Part shown: piece after piece, positions 27,078 to 36,500 of the stretch | Numbering within the stretch: position 1 is the stretch's first letter | Layout: every line of letters begins with the position of its first letter | DNA from: Deltaproteobacteria bacterium | GTDB lineage: Bacteria; Bdellovibrionota; Bacteriovoracia; Bacteriovoracales; Bacteriovoracaceae | NCBI GenBank assembly: GCA_006226755.1 | Contig: SBGE01000033.1 | Span: 1 to 37,417 of the forward strand | Length of the DNA stretch: 37,417 bases | Direction of reading: 5' to 3' | Position numbers and translations under genes: made by a program | Notes under the pieces: model-generated | Databases searched by the model: none | The model's input: the letters and a program-made list of their open reading frames with translations, nothing else | Told to the model about the DNA's origin: nothing

Positions 27078-28673
27078 TTATTGAGTCAAGAAGTTGCTCA
27101 TTCCCTTCTTCTTCATTTTTTCAATCAACGTTGTTCTGTTCATATGAAGAAGCTTGGAAGCCTGATTCTTGTTTCCATCCGTTCTATCAAGTGCTTGTTG
27201 AATCAGACTATCTTCAATATCAGAAAGAGTCTGCTTCAGATCGACACCTTCTTCTGGAAGAGAGATGAGATCATCAAACCTTGAGGCCATTGATTTATGC
27301 TGAAGAAACTTTGCAGGAAGGTCATCAGCTGTAATGACGTTTCCACCTTTAAGAATAACCAGTCTTTCAATGAGGTTTTCAAGTTCTCTAACGTTACCTG
27401 GCCAATCATAGGCCATAAGTAGTCCGAGTGACTCATCATCGAATTCCAAGTTATTTCTTCCATCAGCACTGACAAATCGGCTAAGGAAGTACGAAATCAA
27501 TAGTGGAATATCTTCTTTCCTACTGGCAAGAGATGGAACTCTGATAGGAATAACATTAAGTCGGTAATAAAGGTCTTCTCTGAAGTTTCCTTCGGCTACA
27601 GCTTTCTCAAGGTTTCTGTGAGTCGCAGTAATGATTCTCACATCAACAGGAGTTGTCGTTGTACTCCCAACTCTCTCAATAACTCTATTTTGAAGAACTC
27701 TAAGAAGTTTTACTTGTAGTAGAAGAGGCATATCTCCGATTTCATCGAGGAAGATTGTCCCTTTATTGGCCAATTCAAATCGACCTTTTCTGGAATTGAT
27801 TGCACCTGTAAAGGCACCTTTTTCGTGTCCAAAAAGCTCACTCTCAAGAAGTTCACCAGGAATGGCACCACAGTTCACAGAAACCATCGGGTTTTCTGTT
27901 CTAAGGCTCAGTTGGTGAATAGCATTTGAAACCAGTTCTTTCCCCGTTCCAGATGGACCATTGATAAGAACCGTTGAATCAGAAGCTGCAACTTTCTTAA
28001 TTCTCTCGAAAACTTCTTTCATCAATACAGATCTACCGATCATTCCACAAAAGACGTCTTCTTCTCTAGGATCTTCAATTTTAAATTTTCTTCTTCTTGG
28101 AGCAGAAGGCTTATCGTCTCTGACTGATACAGAAGGAGTATGCTCCTTACCAAGATCCCAGTTCAGTTTTTGCTTATATGCTTTGGCAACAAGCTCAGAG
28201 AGTACTTCAAGCTCAAATGGCTTGGTCAAATAATGAAAGACGCCTTTCTTGGTGGCCTGAATCGCAGTTTCAATTGAAGCAAATCCAGTCATCACGATAG
28301 GGACAAAATCTAATTTCTTATCTTTCAATATATCGATCAACAGAAGTCCGTCAGATCCACCTTGATCAGAGAAACTGATATCTGTGATCAAACAGAAAGG
28401 ATCAACTTTACCCTTAGCAATCCGCTCCTGGAAGTGACTGATGCAGTCTTCAGGAGAAAGGAAGTAACGGGTTTCAAGCCCTAACTTCTTTTCGATATAT
28501 TTTTGAAGTGGTTTACCAAAGGTCTGGTCGTCTTCGACCAGATAAAGAACAGGTTTCCCTTGTCCATTAGCATCTTCATTTTTTTCATCAAATGAAGTGT
28601 GTAGAAAATGAAAATCGTCCATAGTGTGTTCCCAAGCTCGACTGGAAGCATTTCTGATTCCTGAGTCATTCAC
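27078..28673 (-). CDS. NtrC-family sigma54-dependent response regulator (REC-AAA+-Fis); start may be 28622
   Basis: REC VLYLVEDD...LITDIS; NGPSGTGKELVSNAIH; GHEKGAFTGAINSRKGRFELANKGTIFLDEIGDM; C-terminal KNQASKLLHMNRTTLIEKMKKKGM. Confidence 0.93.
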   Translation of the reverse strand: MNDSGIRNASSRAWEHTMDDFHFLHTSFDEKNEDANGQGKPVLYLVEDDQTFGKPLQKYIEKKLGLETRYFLSPEDCISHFQERIAKGKVDPFCLITDISFSDQGGSDGLLLIDILKDKKLDFVPIVMTGFASIETAIQATKKGVFHYLTKPFELEVLSELVAKAYKQKLNWDLGKEHTPSVSVRDDKPSAPRRRKFKIEDPREEDVFCGMIGRSVLMKEVFERIKKVAASDSTVLINGPSGTGKELVSNAIHQLSLRTENPMVSVNCGAIPGELLESELFGHEKGAFTGAINSRKGRFELANKGTIFLDEIGDMPLLLQVKLLRVLQNRVIERVGSTTTTPVDVRIITATHRNLEKAVAEGNFREDLYYRLNVIPIRVPSLASRKEDIPLLISYFLSRFVSADGRNNLEFDDESLGLLMAYDWPGNVRELENLIERLVILKGGNVITADDLPAKFLQHKSMASRFDDLISLPEEGVDLKQTLSDIEDSLIQQALDRTDGNKNQASKLLHMNRTTLIEKMKKKGMSNFLTQ

Positions 28674-28748
28674 TTAGGAAAATCCTAGCCCAAAGCAATA
28701 ATGGGTGTCAATTTCTAGACATGTGAATTATTTTGCCGAGCACAAGAC

Positions 28749-28973
28749 TCAAGAATTTATAATAATATCAAATGCTTGAACTGAACGATCTGGCCCTCCG
28801 GCCCAGGCCCAAAAGCCAATAAATGCAATGCACAACAAACCAAGAGAGAAAAGAACGGCCGAAACTGCTCTGGAATCCTTAGTCCAAAAGATATAACCGG
28901 TGGGAAAAAAGATAAAACACATTGGTACCGCCCAAAAGGGAATGTACTTAATGATGAAATAAACAACATCCAT
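28749..28973 (-). CDS. Small hypothetical membrane protein (74 aa)
   Basis: MDVVYFIIKYIPFWAVPMCFIFFPTGYIFWTKDSRAVSAVLFSLGLLCIAFIGFWAWAGG, two TM segments; longer ORF start would overlap the metK terminator. Confidence 0.5.
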   Translation of the reverse strand: MDVVYFIIKYIPFWAVPMCFIFFPTGYIFWTKDSRAVSAVLFSLGLLCIAFIGFWAWAGGPDRSVQAFDIIINS

Positions 28974-28993
28974 AAATTGATTATAGCAAAAAA

Positions 28994-29020
28994 AAGCCTC
29001 TCGATACGAGAGGCCTTTTC
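28994..29020 (-). terminator. Intrinsic terminator of metK, stem GCCTCTCG-ATA-CGAGAGGC with T tract on the minus strand
   Basis: 8-bp perfect stem; minus-strand 3' flank is TTTTTTTTGC; U-rich on both sides so possibly bidirectional. Confidence 0.85.
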
Positions 29021-29043
29021 TTTTTTTGAATTTAATTTTTAAA

Positions 29044-30204
29044 TTAGAAGTGAGACTTAAGCTCTTCAAGCTTGTCGAGTCTTTCCCAAGGAAACTCAAC
29101 GTCAGTTCTTCCGAAGTGACCATAAGCTGCAGACTTGCTGTAGATAGGTCTAAGAAGATCTAGTCTGTCGATGATTGCTTTAGGTCTCATGTCGAATACT
29201 TCATTAACAGCTTTGTTGATTTTAGCAACATCCACTTTTTCAGTTCCAAAAGTATCAACAAGCAATGACATTGGCTTAGCAACACCAATAGCATAAGCAA
29301 CCTGTACAAGAGCTCTATCAGCTAGACCAGCAGCAACTACGTGCTTAGCGATATGTCTTGTGGCGTAAGCAGCTGATCTATCAACTTTTGAAGGATCTTT
29401 ACCAGAGAAAGCGCCACCACCGTGTGCACCGTGTCCGCCGTAAGTATCAACGATAATCTTTCTACCTGTAAGACCACAGTCTCCCATAGGTCCACCGATA
29501 ACGAATTTACCAGTTGGGTTGATCCAGAATTTGGTGTTGTTGTCGATCAGATGTGAAGGAACAACTTTATTGATCACTTCTTCTCTGATCCCCTCTTCGA
29601 TTTGCTTAAGGGTCATGTTCTCAGCGTGCTGAGTAGAAACAACGATGTTTTCGATTCTTGTAACCTTTCCATCTACATACTGAGCAGAAACCTGTGTTTT
29701 ACCATCAGCTCTAAGGTCAGCAAGCGTTCCATTCTTTCTTACTTCTGAAAGTCTAAGAGCAAGTTTGTGTGAAAGATCTGTAGTAAGTGGCATATAAGTA
29801 TCAGTTTCGTTAATCGCGTAACCAAACATCAAACCTTGGTCCCCAGCACCTTGTTCAGTGTGAGTTCCAGCACCTTCATCTACACCTTGAGCAATGTCTG
29901 GAGACTGCTTATCAAGAGCAACCATCACAGAACATGTATGACAATCAAATCCTTTATCAGAATGATCGTATCCGATTTCTTTAATTCTATTTCTTACGAT
30001 TGTTTGAAAATCAACTTGAGCTTTAGTCGTGATCTCACCAGCAAGAACAACCAAACCAGTTGTAATCATGGTTTCACAAGCAACTCTGGATTTTGGATCC
30101 TGCTCGAGCATAGCATCGAGAACGCTATCTGAGATTTGGTCTGCCATTTTATCTGGGTGACCTTCTGTAACTGATTCAGATGTAAATACGTAGTCCTTTA
30201 ACAT
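29044..30204 (-). CDS. metK: S-adenosylmethionine synthetase
   Basis: [72 protein letters not shown]. Confidence 0.98.
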   Translation of the reverse strand: MLKDYVFTSESVTEGHPDKMADQISDSVLDAMLEQDPKSRVACETMITTGLVVLAGEITTKAQVDFQTIVRNRIKEIGYDHSDKGFDCHTCSVMVALDKQSPDIAQGVDEGAGTHTEQGAGDQGLMFGYAINETDTYMPLTTDLSHKLALRLSEVRKNGTLADLRADGKTQVSAQYVDGKVTRIENIVVSTQHAENMTLKQIEEGIREEVINKVVPSHLIDNNTKFWINPTGKFVIGGPMGDCGLTGRKIIVDTYGGHGAHGGGAFSGKDPSKVDRSAAYATRHIAKHVVAAGLADRALVQVAYAIGVAKPMSLLVDTFGTEKVDVAKINKAVNEVFDMRPKAIIDRLDLLRPIYSKSAAYGHFGRTDVEFPWERLDKLEELKSHF

Positions 30205-30304
30205 GATTTTATCTCCAGAAATCTAAATAAATAATACACTAATATATTCGGGACATCCTACGCCAAACGGTGCATGAACACAAGAGATTTGGGGTGCTTA
30301 TGCT

Positions 30305-32053
30305 TTATTCCTTGCGTCTGAAATAACGGAAAAAATGCGGGTTTCGATACTTGTAAAAAAGATCTTTATTTAGAAGCTTCACGTAAACTTTATCGTCAAA
30401 AGATAAGACCTTGAATTTACGGCCTCGAGGGTCAATGAAGTGATAGTAGTATTCGTAGTTACCTTTTTTGTAATCGCTAAGAAGATCCTTGGTATTAAAT
30501 TCATTTCCTGGTCTCTCAGGCACAGCTTCAAACTCCGCCCAGATGCTATCCATATCAATACGCCCCAACATGGAGTGTCTGGAAAAATAACGAACAGCAT
30601 GAAAATCAAAATTAGGACTCATTAAACTATCATAAGCAAGATTGAGGTTTTGCTTTCGAAGATTTTTCCCCAATGTCGTCATTTCAGGGCAGTAAATGCG
30701 AAGGTTGCCGTGAATAAAGTAATAGGTAAATGAGAATTCACTCTCTTTAAAAAGAACGTTTAACCAGCGATACTTATCAAGAGGTTTACCTGATTTTGAA
30801 ATGTATCTATGAATCTCATCTTCAGGGGGAATGACATAGTATTGAGGAAGCCTGGTTCTATTGATCACAACCTGGGCGACATCTTTACGCTCGAGAGCAT
30901 CTCTTCCATCGAGGGCACCAACTTCATTATAGAGAATTGTTTCAATCGCAAACATTGCTCTCATCCACTCTGGTTTTGACTTCCAGTAATTGTATGAGTC
31001 CGCTTGTTTCTGATAACTGAATCTTTTCAATCCTAAACGGGCTATATCTTTAGCCTTGACGATTTCATCACCCGTTTCGAAATGATCTCCGACTCTAACC
31101 TTATTTTCCTTGAGTGATTTATAAAACTCAATCATGCGACCTGTTCGATCTGACCACTCACCCAGTCTTTCAACAAGCTTCTTCTGTCCCTTCTCAAGCT
31201 GGTATTCAACAGCATCCAGAACGAAGTCAAAGTCGTACCTCAAATTCTCCGTTAAAAAATCATTTTCCTTTCGAAGTTCGAGTACCAAAGTATCAATTGT
31301 AGTCCGTAAAAAAGTATCACTTCGTGTATTGTTGGGATCGGAAGCTCCATCTTGAACAATCTTTCTATAGAAATAAACTTCATTGGCCTTTCTAGCTTCA
31401 TTGATATCCTGTGAACCTTTAAAGTTATCGTACGTCAGACGCAGATCAAAATGATCGTTAGGATGTCTATAAGTTAAAAGGAATGGAATCTTTTTCAGAT
31501 AGGCTTGAAACTCATTTTTAAATTTGATCAAAAGATACTTCGAACGAATTCGAGCCTTTTCTTTGTCAGTCGCCTCTGACTTTTCAAAATGGTTTCCTTT
31601 GTACTCTAGAAGCTGTGTAATTGTTTTTCTAAAGTCCTCAAGTCTTTGAATTTCATATTTAAAATCTTTCTTTCTCTTTGAAAGTATTTTCTTCTGTGAT
31701 TCAATCCATGCCTTCTTTCGTTCCAACTCTGGGATGAAACGATTTACGGTCAGAATATCCAGTTTTGAATCAGGAAGTCCCGGAACGTAAAAACCACTTC
31801 CTCGAAACTTATTGTTTAAAACCCAGAATTTTTCCTCAGTACCAGGCTTACATAGTTTTTTAAAAAAGCGATTATGCTCTTTCAGGTATTGATTCAAAAC
31901 AGTTTGTCGGGAGCCTGGAAATTTAACCAATGTCGATCGAGGAGCCTCTCTAAGAACCAGACTTGGCTTCGATACAACTTTGTGTAACTGCTCATTTGAA
32001 AGAGCAGTAGCAGAGAAAAAGAATAGGGAGAGGAGGCTATTTTTGAATTTCAT
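30305..32053 (-). CDS. Secreted protein with SleB/Hydrolase_2-like (cell wall hydrolase) C-terminal region
   Basis: Signal peptide MKFKNSLLSLFFFSATALS; AMFAIETILYNEVGALDGRDALERKDVAQVVINRTRLPQYY resembles SleB 'YxEARGE..GqxAVAqVvlNRv'. Confidence 0.6.
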   Translation of the reverse strand: MKFKNSLLSLFFFSATALSNEQLHKVVSKPSLVLREAPRSTLVKFPGSRQTVLNQYLKEHNRFFKKLCKPGTEEKFWVLNNKFRGSGFYVPGLPDSKLDILTVNRFIPELERKKAWIESQKKILSKRKKDFKYEIQRLEDFRKTITQLLEYKGNHFEKSEATDKEKARIRSKYLLIKFKNEFQAYLKKIPFLLTYRHPNDHFDLRLTYDNFKGSQDINEARKANEVYFYRKIVQDGASDPNNTRSDTFLRTTIDTLVLELRKENDFLTENLRYDFDFVLDAVEYQLEKGQKKLVERLGEWSDRTGRMIEFYKSLKENKVRVGDHFETGDEIVKAKDIARLGLKRFSYQKQADSYNYWKSKPEWMRAMFAIETILYNEVGALDGRDALERKDVAQVVINRTRLPQYYVIPPEDEIHRYISKSGKPLDKYRWLNVLFKESEFSFTYYFIHGNLRIYCPEMTTLGKNLRKQNLNLAYDSLMSPNFDFHAVRYFSRHSMLGRIDMDSIWAEFEAVPERPGNEFNTKDLLSDYKKGNYEYYYHFIDPRGRKFKVLSFDDKVYVKLLNKDLFYKYRNPHFFRYFRRKE

Positions 32054-33473
32054 GTATGAAATCAGATTGCCAAAATCCCAGACAGGTTCCATTACTGAGG
32101 ACAAGAATGACTGAATCTTCTTTTCCTGCATTCTTGACCACCTCAATGACCTCATCCGTTGATGACAATACTTTGGATTCCTTTCCTTTTGATTTCGCTT
32201 TTACCACAACCTTTTGAACATCAAGATCGACAGCACCTTTTGCGCTGGTTGGCCGAGGTAGCTTGGTAATATAAACTTCATCAGCTTCGGCCAAAGAGTT
32301 TTCAAAACCCTCTTGGAAGAATGAACTTCTCGCGGTTGCAGAATGAGGCTCAAAAATAACTTTGAGTTTTTTATCTGGATAACGGCTGCGAATAGCTTCT
32401 AGTGTCGCCTCAACAGCTCTTGGATGGTGAGCAAAGTCATCAATGATGACAGCTTTCCCGTATGTTCCTCTGATCTCTTGTCGCCGTTTGACGAGGGACA
32501 AATTTGAAATAGCTCTTTGTAAATCTTCAGCAGGGAATCCTTCATTCAAACAGAAGAACAAACAAGCTGAGATATTTTCGATATTATGTTTACCTATCAT
32601 GTTGGTGTGAAAATTCTGCTTCTTTCCATTCCAAATCAGTTCAAATGTTGTTCCCTTCTCATCCACATTGAGGATTGAGGGGCCTTCTACACTATTGGCT
32701 CCATACCAAGTGATTTGTTTACCTTTAAACTCTGAGGCCAACTCCTTAGCCGCTGGATAATTCTCACAGTAGATATGAGCCCCTTCCACATTGGGGATCA
32801 GTGCTCTGAACTCATCTTTTATGTTCTCAATACTCTCAAAAATATCAGCGTGATCAAACTCCAAAGAAGTAAGAATTAAATGATCTATGTGATAGCTTCT
32901 GAATTTAGAGAATTTTTCGAAATAAGCACTGTCATACTCGTCACTTTCAATAACGAAATAAGAACCATCCCCAAGTCTTGAAGGAGGTCTTCCCTCAATC
33001 ACACCACCAATAAAATAGCCTGGATTTTTTCCAAGATTCTCAAGGATCTGAGTTAAAAAATATGTCGTCGTAGTCTTCCCGTGAGTCCCCGCGATCCCAA
33101 TAACATTTTGTTTGGCCAGAACCAAAAAGCCCAAAGCACTTGGAAAAGATATAAAAGGAACACCAAGCTGCTCTATTCTTCTAGCATCATCACTCATTCT
33201 AGGAACGACGTTGCCAACAACAATCAGATCAAAATCTTTTAGATAATCATCTGTTGCCTCTTCAAGCTTCTTGCATGGAATTCCAGTTGATTCCAAATAA
33301 GTACTCATTGGGGGATAAAAATTTAGATCTCCGCCTTCCACGTGAAAGCCATTCTCTTTCAAAAGACATGCAGCAGCTCCCATACCGGTGCCACAAATTC
33401 TATAAAAGAAAACCTTCTTAACGTTTTTTAGAAGATCAATTTGATCGGGTTTAACCTGATGGCTCAAGTCCAT
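32037..33473 (-). CDS. mpl: UDP-N-acetylmuramate:L-alanyl-gamma-D-glutamyl-meso-diaminopimelate ligase (murein recycling)
   Basis: Mur ligase: ICGTGMGAAACLLKENGFHVEGGD, GIAGTHGKTTTTYFLTQILE, DDFAHHPRAVEATLEAIR; GTGAGGTATCAATG gives start 33473. Confidence 0.88.
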   Translation of the reverse strand: MDLSHQVKPDQIDLLKNVKKVFFYRICGTGMGAAACLLKENGFHVEGGDLNFYPPMSTYLESTGIPCKKLEEATDDYLKDFDLIVVGNVVPRMSDDARRIEQLGVPFISFPSALGFLVLAKQNVIGIAGTHGKTTTTYFLTQILENLGKNPGYFIGGVIEGRPPSRLGDGSYFVIESDEYDSAYFEKFSKFRSYHIDHLILTSLEFDHADIFESIENIKDEFRALIPNVEGAHIYCENYPAAKELASEFKGKQITWYGANSVEGPSILNVDEKGTTFELIWNGKKQNFHTNMIGKHNIENISACLFFCLNEGFPAEDLQRAISNLSLVKRRQEIRGTYGKAVIIDDFAHHPRAVEATLEAIRSRYPDKKLKVIFEPHSATARSSFFQEGFENSLAEADEVYITKLPRPTSAKGAVDLDVQKVVVKAKSKGKESKVLSSTDEVIEVVKNAGKEDSVILVLSNGTCLGFWQSDFIHEIQK

Positions 33474-33478
33474 TGATA

Positions 33479-33525
33479 CCTCACTAAAGTCCAGTGCACA
33501 TTTTAACACTCAGACCCTAGTGAGG
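33479..33525 (-). promoter_or_regulatory. Long hairpin in the mpl leader that base-pairs the Shine-Dalgarno
   Basis: Minus-strand CCTCACTA GG GTC TG AGTG TTAAAATGTG CACT G GAC TT TAGTGAGG: 8 bp + 2 G.U + 3 bp + 4 bp; 3' arm contains the mpl SD GAGG. Confidence 0.65.
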
Positions 33526-33537
33526 AAAGAAAACTTC

Positions 33538-36500
33538 TTAAAGACCCATAATGGATTCCACCATGTCGCGACAGGTGGTTCCCACATTGTTTGGAGTCAA
33601 ACCGGCTGGATTAACACTTTCCCACCAGGCCTTGGTATTTTTTAGTCTATCAATTGCATTATTACTTTGAACTTTCTCTTCAGACTTCACTTCTCTACCA
33701 ATTTTTTGTTTAACGTTTCCATAGAGTTTGTTCATAAAGTTACTGTCGTAAGATTCTGTAGCTTGTTCGATATGGACAATCTCATCAGGGAAAACGATTA
33801 ATGGTATCAATCTTTCAGCTTCACGGTAATCTGAAACCAAATTGGTCATGATTCGACGCTTATCAATATGAATAGCAGCAATCTTTTTCATATTGTCTCC
33901 ACTTCCAGACCACTCATCAGCAAAATTATCTGCGACATCAGCAACGGAAGTTGACAAAAATGGACTTGCTACAGGATCGTGGCTATGTCCCTTCATCATG
34001 GCGGTATAAGAATCAACTTTCAGAGGAACTTCTCCCCTGGCCATCTTTCCAAGTTTGCCATGGTAAGTTTTAAGAGATCTTAGCCTCCTAGTGTAGTTCC
34101 CTTGGTTTTTAGTCAAAAGCTTCGACATAAGAAAATGGCCACCGTCATTACTCTCTCTCACAAGATCGTCGGCCAATCCTCTGAATACCAATGTCTTTTT
34201 TGATGATTGAGTTGCCGGATGTTCCATAGCATCGAGCCATCTCGTCCAAAGAGCAACTTCAGTTGGCTCCATCTCTTCCCATGGCATGAATGAGTCAATT
34301 AACTTTCGAGCGTTAACTCTATCTCCGGCAGCAATATAATCATCAAGTTTTTTTGGAGAATCTTCCAACTGCTTCAATAGAGCTTTATACCTGTTAGTTA
34401 TGGTTTTTCTCATTTTGTTTTCAGCTGTCACTTCTTTTTTGACAGACTTCACAAGTTTTTCCCCTTGGGCCTTTCTAGCTTTAATGTACTCATCAACCTG
34501 CGAACCTTCTTCGACATCCAAAATGTCATATCTGACTTTTTCCATGGCATCGACTTCTGCTTCGGCCAAGAGCATGGCAGATCTTTTCGACCCATATTGA
34601 GCATTTAATGTAATCTCGGCCCAATGAATAGGATGCATGAAAGGTTCGTCTACAATTTGTTTGAGGTGGGCCATCTCTTCAGCAACGACCATTGGATTTT
34701 TCAATCCTTGAGGTGTGATTCTGACCTCAATCACCAGCCCTTCTGTATTAGAAAAGACTGGAACGATTTCTGCCATTTTTCCATCAGGTAAGCTGTTTAC
34801 TTTTTTAAGTTTGGCAACGGCTTTCCATTCTTCATCATTGCCTTTGTACTTTAGTTCATCTGAGAGATCAGCAATAGCATCTTTGAGTCTTTGCTCCGGG
34901 TTGAATCCCTCGACTTCAGTGATTTCACCAAGAAGATCTTTTGTTCTAGGGTCTGGTGCATAGTAAGCAAGAGAGCAGAACTTGTTTCCAACTTCGCAGA
35001 CATTAGTCGACTTATTGGTTGGTAAAATATGATATTTCAAAGCTCCATTATAGGTAACATCGTAATCGAGTCCACCTTGCATGAATGATGCTCGAGTAAA
35101 GGCCTTTACCAGATAATCCGGTTCAATGTTATTAGTCGCCTTAAGAGCAACCATTCCCTCAGGTGGAGGTCCTCTCACCACTTCAATTTCGGCCCATTTA
35201 GAGATATCTCCAATAGCATCTTCGTACTTTTCAACAATCTGGCGATACTGCTCTAGAATTTCTGTGTTTGAAGAATAGATTTGAACTTTTAACTTATCAG
35301 TTTTTGGATGCCAGGCTCCATCAAGAAACTCTTGGCTCACCCCAAGTGTAGGAACTGGTAGGTTTTCACTGATATCTCTAACGATATAACTCAAAACTTC
35401 AGAAGTAGAGACAACGCGTTTTGAAAAGAAATCATCTGAAAAATTATCTACTGAGTCGACAAAACTCTTCAGGGCTTCTTCTGATGGCACTGGTTTACCC
35501 TTGAAGTGACTTTGAACATAATGTTGAAAGACTTTTCCTTTCTTGTTGTAAAGCTTATCAATAAGAGATCTCAACTTCATATGAGCACTATTCAAAGGAA
35601 CATCTACAGGCTTGGGAATTTTTGCTTTGTCTCTAGCAAACATTGTATCGAGAATCGCATTCAATGCCTTTCTTCTTTTTGAAGAAGATGCACTCGCCAG
35701 AGTTTCACCTTCGCTTCCAAGAATATCTGAAATCAGGAGGTAAAATCTTAGGTTGTCATCAGTTCCATTAAAAATTCTTCTAAGATAAGAAGATTCAATT
35801 TCGACGAAGTCAGATCTTTGTTTGACCAGATCCAACCAGTCAAAAGTCTCTTCAAATGGAGACCCTACGTGTTCAACAGCTCCACCGACTTTTGCCAAAT
35901 CAATATCCATAACATCGCCATGGACTCTGAGTTTTGATGTTCCATCTTGAACATAAGCAGGAACAACAAGATCCCCTACTTTATATCCTTTCCCAGGAAC
36001 TGCTCCAGCCGTACCGATATAGGTAATTTCTTTATGACCTGTATTTTTTAGGGCCTGGGCCAGAGGAACAACCTCATCGCCCCAGACGTTCCCTAGTACT
36101 CTCCAACGAACAGATTTCCCTTGAGAGTTTTTGAAAACGAAATCAGTCATTTGAACTTGAGTTGTGTCGTAATCAAATTGCTTGTATATAGCAGGCATCA
36201 TATTCGGATCAGCTTCCACCAATCCTTTCACTTTTTCATAATTTTTCTCAATTACTTTTTTGTGATCATGAACTGAAAACTTTGGTGAAGAAGTTTTTTC
36301 AAACATATCTTCAATTTGTTCAAATTGATCAGCCCCCACTCTGAGTTTGAGCTTTGTTGGATCTTGTTCATACATGTTCTGGAGACCTTGAAGTTTCCAG
36401 AATAGATTGAACTGTCCATCGATGGCCCCTCTTTGACCGATAATAACTCTATCGGCATTGGGTAAATGTTCCATCTGTTCAGTAAGCTTAGCTGTCATTC

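Noticed and set aside
30205-30304. Possible SAM-responsive riboswitch upstream of metK
   Set aside because: Only ~100 nt between genes; no conserved SAM-I/II/III core recognised by eye, only weak nested complementarity (CCAAA/TTTGG, GTG/CAC).
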